From: Streptosporangium carneum
Lineage (GTDB): Bacteria > Actinomycetota > Actinomycetes > Streptosporangiales > Streptosporangiaceae
Assembly (NCBI RefSeq): GCF_027922005.1
Contig: NZ_BSEV01000015.1
Location: 1 to 64,000 of the forward strand
DNA length: 64,000 bases
Direction: 5' to 3'
Below are positions 59,485-64,000 of this stretch, piece after piece. Within the stretch, counting starts at the first letter, position 1; every line of letters starts with the position of its first letter. The notes below the pieces were generated by a model. It ran no database searches, was not told where the DNA came from, and saw nothing but the letters and a program-made list of their open reading frames with translations. A program made the translations under genes and the position numbers.

Positions 59485-60324
59485 GTGACGCGGATCGATG
59501 GCCTGGCCTATGACAAAGTGGGCGAGGGGCCTGCGGTGGTGCTCATCCACGCGGGGATCGCCGACCGGCGCATGTGGCGACACCAGTGCGGCTCCCTGTC
59601 CGATTGTTACCGGGTGATCAGTTACGACTGGCGCGGGTACGGCGAGTCGACCGATCCGGCCGGTGATCTCGTTCACCACGAAGACCTGCTGCGCCTGATG
59701 GACGGACTCGGTGTGGAACGGGCCGCGCTGGTGGGCGACTCGATGGGGGGCTCCTACGCGGTGGAGGCGGCCTTGGCGGCTCCGCACCGGGTGGCGGGGC
59801 TCGTGCTGATCTCCTCTGGGCTGTCGGGCCACTCATGGCCCGAGGACATGATCGCGCAGGCGCGGGAGCGGGTGCACAGCACCGTTCCCGCCGACAGGCT
59901 GGCCCGCTATCGGAGTGGGACGGCGGACAGGGTGCTTCCCGGAGATCTCGACGCCTTCGCCAGGGCGCATGTGCTGTGGCAGGTGGCCGGGCCGGACCGG
60001 GGACCGGACGATCTCGATCCGGAGGTGTGGGAGCTGGCGTTCGCGATGACGCGCCGGGTGTTCGAGCGCTCCTGGAGCCGTCGGCCGGTGACCGAGCGGC
60101 ACCTGTCGGCCAAGGAGCGACTCCACGAGATCACCGCACCCACTCTGGTGATCAACGGACTGGCGGATGTGCCGGGCATCCAGGCGGTGTCGGATCTGCT
60201 GACCGATGAGATCGAAGGCGCCCGGCGGCTCGATCTACCGGCAACGGGCCATCTGCCGCCGCTGGAGCGGCCCGCGGAGGTCAACGCGGCGCTCAGCGGT
60301 TTCCTCGGCGATCTGAGCTGGTGA
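59485..60324 (+). CDS. Alpha/beta-hydrolase
   Basis: 279 residues from the GTG at 59485 (MTRIDGLAYDKVGEGPAVVL); the frame is open upstream but protein-unlike. The oxyanion strand is VVLIHAGIADRRMW, the nucleophile Ser is in GDSMGGSYAVEAAL, the acid Asp in NGLADVPG, the His in ATGHLPPLERP. It is a typical esterase/haloperoxidase-like hydrolase of unknown substrate. It lies between the small-peptide genes and rtcB, with no clear operon link. Confidence 0.9.
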   Translation: MTRIDGLAYDKVGEGPAVVLIHAGIADRRMWRHQCGSLSDCYRVISYDWRGYGESTDPAGDLVHHEDLLRLMDGLGVERAALVGDSMGGSYAVEAALAAPHRVAGLVLISSGLSGHSWPEDMIAQARERVHSTVPADRLARYRSGTADRVLPGDLDAFARAHVLWQVAGPDRGPDDLDPEVWELAFAMTRRVFERSWSRRPVTERHLSAKERLHEITAPTLVINGLADVPGIQAVSDLLTDEIEGARRLDLPATGHLPPLERPAEVNAALSGFLGDLSW

Positions 60325-60652
60325 GCTTCGACAGCCTGATCCGGCCCATGGGCGAACACGTCACCTTCACCTCGCCTGACCGACCTCTGAGTCGCTCGAA
60401 CCCTCGGTGACACGGTCAGTACGGCCTTGCCCCCTCCTGGCGCCCCGGTGATCACCAGGCGGTGAGGCGACAGCGTGCGGCAGTGGTCGAGCCCTCGATC
60501 CAGCCGGCCTTTCGCTCGTGCGCCTGTACTCCGGCGATCGACACCGGAGCCCGCCAGGCGTGAACCCCAAAAACCAGTACAACCCGCGCACCATGACGGC
60601 CTACGCTGCCACCACGGTGCGCGGCACCCACCCATTCCGATCGGAGACCCCC
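60325..60652. other. Intergenic region upstream of rtcB, with a possible ATPase fragment
   Basis: No complete gene. On the minus strand at about 60420-60480, a frame reads HRLVITGAPGGGKAVLTVS, a Walker A-like sequence with Ala replacing the usual Thr after Lys. It is probably a remnant of a STAND ATPase gene. The rtcB ribosome-binding site (GGAGA, 60642-60646) lies at the right end. Confidence 0.4.
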
Positions 60653-61807
60653 ATGCCGAAGCAGGTAGCACCCAACCTCATCTCCTGGGCCAGCGACATC
60701 GAGCCCGGGACGATCGAGCAGGCCGCCCGCGCCGCCCGTCTCCCATTCGTCGAAGGCCACGTCGCCCTCATGCCCGACGCCCATGTCGGAATGGGGGCCA
60801 CTGTCGGCTCCGTCATCCCCACCCGTGGCGCGATCATCCCGTCAGCGGTCGGCGTTGACATCGGCTGCGGCATGATCGCCACTGAGACGGACCTCACCGC
60901 CGCGGACCTGCCCGACGACCTGTCCGCGCTCATGCCGCTCGTGGAACAGCTCATCCCGGCCGGCGTCGGCAAGGGTCACCACGATCCGGCCGTCGACGAG
61001 GCGCTGGGCGCGCTCGGTACGCCGCACACTGACCTCACAGTGAGGCAGGAGAAGACCGTCGCCAGCCAGTTCGGAACGCTCGGAAGCGGCAACCACTTCG
61101 TGGAAGTGTGCCTCGACGAGCGCGATCGGGTCTGGACCGTGCTCCACTCCGGATCCCGCGGTATCGGCAACCAGCTCGCCACCCGCCACATCGGCGAGGC
61201 CAAGAAGTTGATGGCCCAGTACTTCATCACCTTGGCCGACCCCGACCTGGCCTACCTCGTGCAGGGAACCCCGCAGTTCACCGCCTACATCAGCGACATG
61301 CTCTGGTCGCAGCGCTACGCCATGGAATCGCGGGCACGGATGGATCGAGTCCTCAGCCAAGCCCTGTTCGGCGTGGTCGGGAAGGGTGAGCGGGTCAAGA
61401 CCGTGAACTGCCATCACAACTTCACGCAGCAGGAGAAGCACCGCGGCAAGGATGTGTGGCTCACCCGCAAGGGAGCCATCAAGGCCGACGTGGGCGACGA
61501 GGGAGTGATCCCCGGAAGCATGGGCACCCGCTCCTACATCGTGACCGGTCTCGGCAACCCGGCCTCCTACAACTCGTGCTCCCACGGTGCAGGCCGGCGC
61601 ATGTCCCGTACGCAGGCCCGCCGCGAACTCACCGCCGCATCACTCGCTGAGGCGATGGGCGACCGCACCTGGAACGCCGACCGCGCAGGCGCCCTGGTGG
61701 ATGAGCACCCGCAGGCCTACAAGTCCATCGACCAGGTGATGGACGACCAGAAGGACCTCGTCGCCGTGCAGCACACGTTGCGGCAGATCTTCAACTACAA
61801 GGGCTGA
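60653..61807 (+). CDS. rtcB: RNA-splicing ligase RtcB
   Basis: 384 residues from the ATG at 60653 (GGAGA five bases upstream). Metal-binding residues are in LMPDAHVG, VGVDIGCGM, GTLGSGNHF and LHSGSRGIG. NCHHNFTQQE supplies further ligands, and the guanylylated His is in the C-terminal NSCSHGAGRRMSR. The length matches short bacterial RtcB. It joins 2',3'-cyclic-phosphate and 5'-OH RNA ends with GTP and Mn2+. In archaea and animals it ligates tRNA halves. Its closeness to the permuted tRNA array makes it the prime candidate ligase for those exons (inference). Confidence 0.95.
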   Translation: MPKQVAPNLISWASDIEPGTIEQAARAARLPFVEGHVALMPDAHVGMGATVGSVIPTRGAIIPSAVGVDIGCGMIATETDLTAADLPDDLSALMPLVEQLIPAGVGKGHHDPAVDEALGALGTPHTDLTVRQEKTVASQFGTLGSGNHFVEVCLDERDRVWTVLHSGSRGIGNQLATRHIGEAKKLMAQYFITLADPDLAYLVQGTPQFTAYISDMLWSQRYAMESRARMDRVLSQALFGVVGKGERVKTVNCHHNFTQQEKHRGKDVWLTRKGAIKADVGDEGVIPGSMGTRSYIVTGLGNPASYNSCSHGAGRRMSRTQARRELTAASLAEAMGDRTWNADRAGALVDEHPQAYKSIDQVMDDQKDLVAVQHTLRQIFNYKG

Positions 61808-61941
61808 GCGGCGCGAGCTGTCCGTGGGGAGGGGAAGTGGCTCTCACCGTGGCTGTCTTCCCTCCTGTCCTCTCTCCTCGGTGACGCCGCGCGTGTCCTG
61901 CCACGAGCGGACGGCCGGTTCCTCGCCGGCGGCCGGCTGCG

Positions 61942-62436
61942 TCAGCGGCCGGTCGAGCCGTCGATCAGTTCGCGGAGGATGTCGGCGTGTCCGGCGTGGC
62001 GGCCGGTCTCCTCGACCATGTGGGCCAGCGTCCAGCGCATCGAGGGCGGGTGACCGGCGGTGGAGGGGCGGGCCACCGGCGCCGTCAGGTCGGTGCAGCC
62101 CTCGATGACCGCGTTCGCCCGGTCGACGGCGTCGCGGTAGTCGGCCAGAACGGAGGCGACGGTCTCCTCGGGGCGCGGCCGGAACGTGCCCGGCCAGTCG
62201 GTCACCTCCTCGCCGAGGAAGTGATACCGCTCGACGTGCGCGAGATGGCGGACCAGTCCCAGCAGCGACGTGCCCGAGGGGACACCGGGGGCACGGACCT
62301 GCGGTTCCGGGACGTCCTGGGCCTTGGCGGCCACCGCGGTGCGCAGGTGGTCAAGGAAGCCGCGCAGTACGTCCTTCTCTCCGGGGCCGGTGCGCGGGGG
62401 CGGAGTGTCCCTTCGGCGGGCGTGCGGGGATGTCAT
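61942..62436 (-). CDS. DinB-family (DUF664) protein
   Basis: 164 residues from the ATG at 62436 (GAAGGAG upstream); an ATG nine codons earlier also has a reasonable site. It is all-helical, with metal-ligand His in GLVRHLAHVERYHF and MRWTLAHMVEETGRHAGHAD. The family resembles metal-dependent thiol transferases/DinB enzymes. It is preceded by a methyltransferase gene in the same orientation (gap about 55 bp). Function unknown, possibly mycothiol-related. Confidence 0.88.
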   Translation of the reverse strand: MTSPHARRRDTPPPRTGPGEKDVLRGFLDHLRTAVAAKAQDVPEPQVRAPGVPSGTSLLGLVRHLAHVERYHFLGEEVTDWPGTFRPRPEETVASVLADYRDAVDRANAVIEGCTDLTAPVARPSTAGHPPSMRWTLAHMVEETGRHAGHADILRELIDGSTGR

Positions 62437-62491
62437 GGCGGCTCCTTCGAGTGGCGATGTCATGGTGGGTCCTTTGACCGGTGATCGGGGG

Positions 62492-63130
62492 TCAGCCGGT
62501 CCGGCGGATCAGCAGGACGTGATCGACGACCTCGGCGGTGCGCCCGTCGGGGCCGGTGGCCATCCGGCGGGGCGCGTCCGTGCGCTCGACGCTCCAGCGT
62601 CCGGGGTCGAGGTCGAGGCCCGCCGCGATCTCCGTCGGGGACGGAAAGCGGGCGTCCGGGTCCTGGTTCCAGGACCAGGGCGCGACGGAGCCGTGGTCGA
62701 CGACCAGCAGTCGCCCGCCGGGAGACAGCGCGTGTGCGGCGGCTCGCAGGACGTGCTCGCGCGGCAGGTCGAAGGAGGTGTGCAGGTAGTGCGCGGACAC
62801 GAGATCGAACCGGCCGGCGGGAAAGCTCCGCGCCAGGTCGTGTCGCTCCGCGGTGATGTGCTCGTCGAGCGCGAGGGCGTGCGCGCGCTCGGCCAGCCGG
62901 GCGATCGCGACGGCGGAGACGTCGACGGCCGTGACCCGCCATCCGCGGCGGGCGAGCCACAGGGCGTCACCGCCGGCGCCGCAGCCCAGGTCGAGAGCCT
63001 CACCCGGGGTCAGGTTGGCGGTGATCTCCGCGAGCCGGGTGTTCACCCGGAGGTCGATGGGCGGGGTGTGTCGCCGGTAATGGTCATCCCAGAAGCGGGC
63101 GGATTCGTCGGGACGGTCGGTGGCGGACAT
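62492..63130 (-). CDS. Class I SAM-dependent methyltransferase
   Basis: 212 residues. The SAM-binding motif I is ALDLGCGAGGDALWLARRGW, followed by VTAVDVSAVAIARLAERA (motif II acid) and FDLVSAHYLHTSF. The N-terminal FWDDHYRR is common in TehB-like and thiopurine-type methyltransferases. Substrate unknown. It diverges from the XRE-cupin regulator at 63226 and probably forms an operon with the DinB-like gene. Confidence 0.9.
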   Translation of the reverse strand: MSATDRPDESARFWDDHYRRHTPPIDLRVNTRLAEITANLTPGEALDLGCGAGGDALWLARRGWRVTAVDVSAVAIARLAERAHALALDEHITAERHDLARSFPAGRFDLVSAHYLHTSFDLPREHVLRAAAHALSPGGRLLVVDHGSVAPWSWNQDPDARFPSPTEIAAGLDLDPGRWSVERTDAPRRMATGPDGRTAEVVDHVLLIRRTG

Positions 63131-63225
63131 GGATACGGATGCTCCTCGTGGTGTGCTGGTGAGGTCAGCATTGCCCTGATTGCGGAAACTGGCATGATTT
63201 CTTGCGGTTCCGGCAAGATGACAGG

Positions 63226-63804
63226 GTGAGCGATGACTTCGAGGACGTGCTGCACGCGGTCGGGCCTCGGTTACGGGCTCTGCGCCGGCACCGCGGGATG
63301 ACGTTGGCCGACCTCGCCGTGACGACCGGGGTGTCGGAGAGCACGCTGTCCCGGCTGGAGAGCGGGCAGCGGCGAGCCAGTCTGGAGTTGCTGCTGCGGC
63401 TGGCCCGCGAGTACGACGTCCCGTTGGACGATCTCGTCGGCGCTCCCCGCACCGGTGATCCGCGGATCCATCTGGCCCCGATCCACCGGTTCGGCATGAC
63501 GTTTGTGCCGTTGTCTCGACGGGCGGGTGGTACGCAGGCCTACAAGATGATCATTCCGGGCGGGGAAGGGCACGTCGAACCGGACCGGAAGACCCACGAG
63601 GGTTTCGAATGGCTCTACGTCCTCAACGGACGTCTGCGGCTGTTGCTCGGTGAGCGCGACCTGGTGCTCCCGCCAGGCGAGGCGGCTGAGTTCGACACCA
63701 CGCTCCCGCACTGGCTCGGCAGTGCCGACGGCCGTGCCATCGAGCTGCTCATCCTGTTCGGGCAGCACGGACAGCGAGCACACCTTCGGGTTCGAACGAG
63801 CTGA
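63226..63804 (+). CDS. XRE-cupin transcriptional regulator
   Basis: 192 residues from the GTG at 63226 (MSDDFEDVLHAVGPRLRAL); a start at 63202 is possible, and neither has a strong ribosome-binding site. The HTH lies at residues ~10-65 (MTLADLAVTTGVSESTLSRL). The C-terminal cupin has GHVEPDRKTHEGFEWLYVLN and PPGEAAEFDTTLPHWLGS. Members sense small ligands and regulate neighbouring metabolic genes. It is divergent from the methyltransferase/DinB pair, its likely target. Confidence 0.92.
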   Translation: MSDDFEDVLHAVGPRLRALRRHRGMTLADLAVTTGVSESTLSRLESGQRRASLELLLRLAREYDVPLDDLVGAPRTGDPRIHLAPIHRFGMTFVPLSRRAGGTQAYKMIIPGGEGHVEPDRKTHEGFEWLYVLNGRLRLLLGERDLVLPPGEAAEFDTTLPHWLGSADGRAIELLILFGQHGQRAHLRVRTS

Positions 63805-64000
63805 CCGTCGGCATCGGGACGAACCTTCTTGATCGATGAAGACATCTCGATCCCTTGCCGGGCCGAGGCGGGCCCGGCTTCTCGCCGGACGCCATGTTCT
63901 GACGCATCCGACGACGAGGCGTCGAGGGATCGAGGGCTTGGGTCATGTGACGTAACGGCGCCGGCCGAACGTCGCGCCCTCCGGGGCGCGTTCCCGGAGC

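Larger units (their letters stand above)
43505..61807. mobile_element. Decayed accessory island next to selC (boundaries approximate)
   Basis: The segment starts at a tRNA gene with a truncated tyrosine integrase. It is rich in broken genes, small secreted paralogues, an IS, XRE/Xis-like genes and a non-canonical tRNA array. I could not find a direct repeat of the selC 3' end at the right side, so the right boundary is a guess. Several unrelated insertions are also possible. Confidence 0.4.

Noticed and set aside
60420-60480. ATPase gene on the minus strand with a Walker A-like sequence
   Set aside because: Only about 30 codons are protein-like and the frame is not sustained; listed only as a possible remnant.

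Overview
The window is chromosomal DNA of a high-GC actinomycete. Codon use is strongly G/C-ending, many starts are GTG or TTG, there are SARP, LuxR and XRE regulators, twin-arginine and secreted enzymes, and a selenocysteine formate dehydrogenase. A Streptosporangiaceae-like genus is my best guess, but nothing in the window proves the genus.

Layout. 1-1121: 3' end of a secreted M4 metallopeptidase with a chitin/cellulose-binding tail. 1338-24766: a large cryptic biosynthetic region with five radical SAM enzymes and two candidate ribosomal-peptide precursors. Its left arm (minus strand, 9958 to 3490) reads haem-oxygenase-like oxidase, radical SAM, 62-aa peptide, cyclase/ATPase regulator, subtilisin, GAF protein. 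Its right arm (minus strand, 22217 to 14666) reads 75-aa precursor ending GGSYY, radical SAM, sugar nucleotidyltransferase, glycosyltransferase-like protein, radical SAM, pyruvyltransferase, B12-radical SAM, almost all start/stop-overlapped. Between the arms lie an ABC exporter and a LuxR/ATPase regulator on the plus strand. A SARP regulator lies at the left edge, and a fifth radical SAM gene diverges at 22505. I read this as one or two undescribed RiPP pathways, the right one possibly glycosylated and pyruvylated.

23612-26519: PhoX-like Tat phosphatase, zinc alcohol dehydrogenase and an XRE/flavin-binding protein. 27427-36888: DUF4407 membrane protein, SrfC-like dynamin GTPase, SrfB-like actin-fold ATPase and a partner. 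36983-43502: a formate dehydrogenase operon with an in-frame UGA (selenocysteine) and SECIS hairpin, then selD and tRNA-Sec (selC). The enzyme, its selenium donor synthase and its tRNA are together; selA and selB are not in the window.

43505 to about 61800: a decayed accessory island beside selC. It holds a truncated tyrosine integrase, a phage-gene remnant, an orphan FxSxx-type peptide, several small secreted paralogues sharing a repeated upstream element, a frameshifted NACHT ATPase, an IS5-family element that splits a gene exactly at a TTA duplication, and an Xis-like gene.

The most unusual signal is at 58060-58306. Two complete tRNAs (Asn-GUU and Gly-UCC) are encoded in circularly permuted order: 3' half, 4-nt loop, 5' half, split between positions 28 and 29 of the anticodon stem. 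They are separated by linkers of about 81-95 nt carrying a motif that occurs four times. A gene for the RNA ligase RtcB lies about 2.3 kb downstream. The permuted pairing is read directly from the sequence; how the RNAs are cut and joined is inference. The right edge (61942-63804) holds a DinB-like protein, a methyltransferase and an XRE-cupin regulator.
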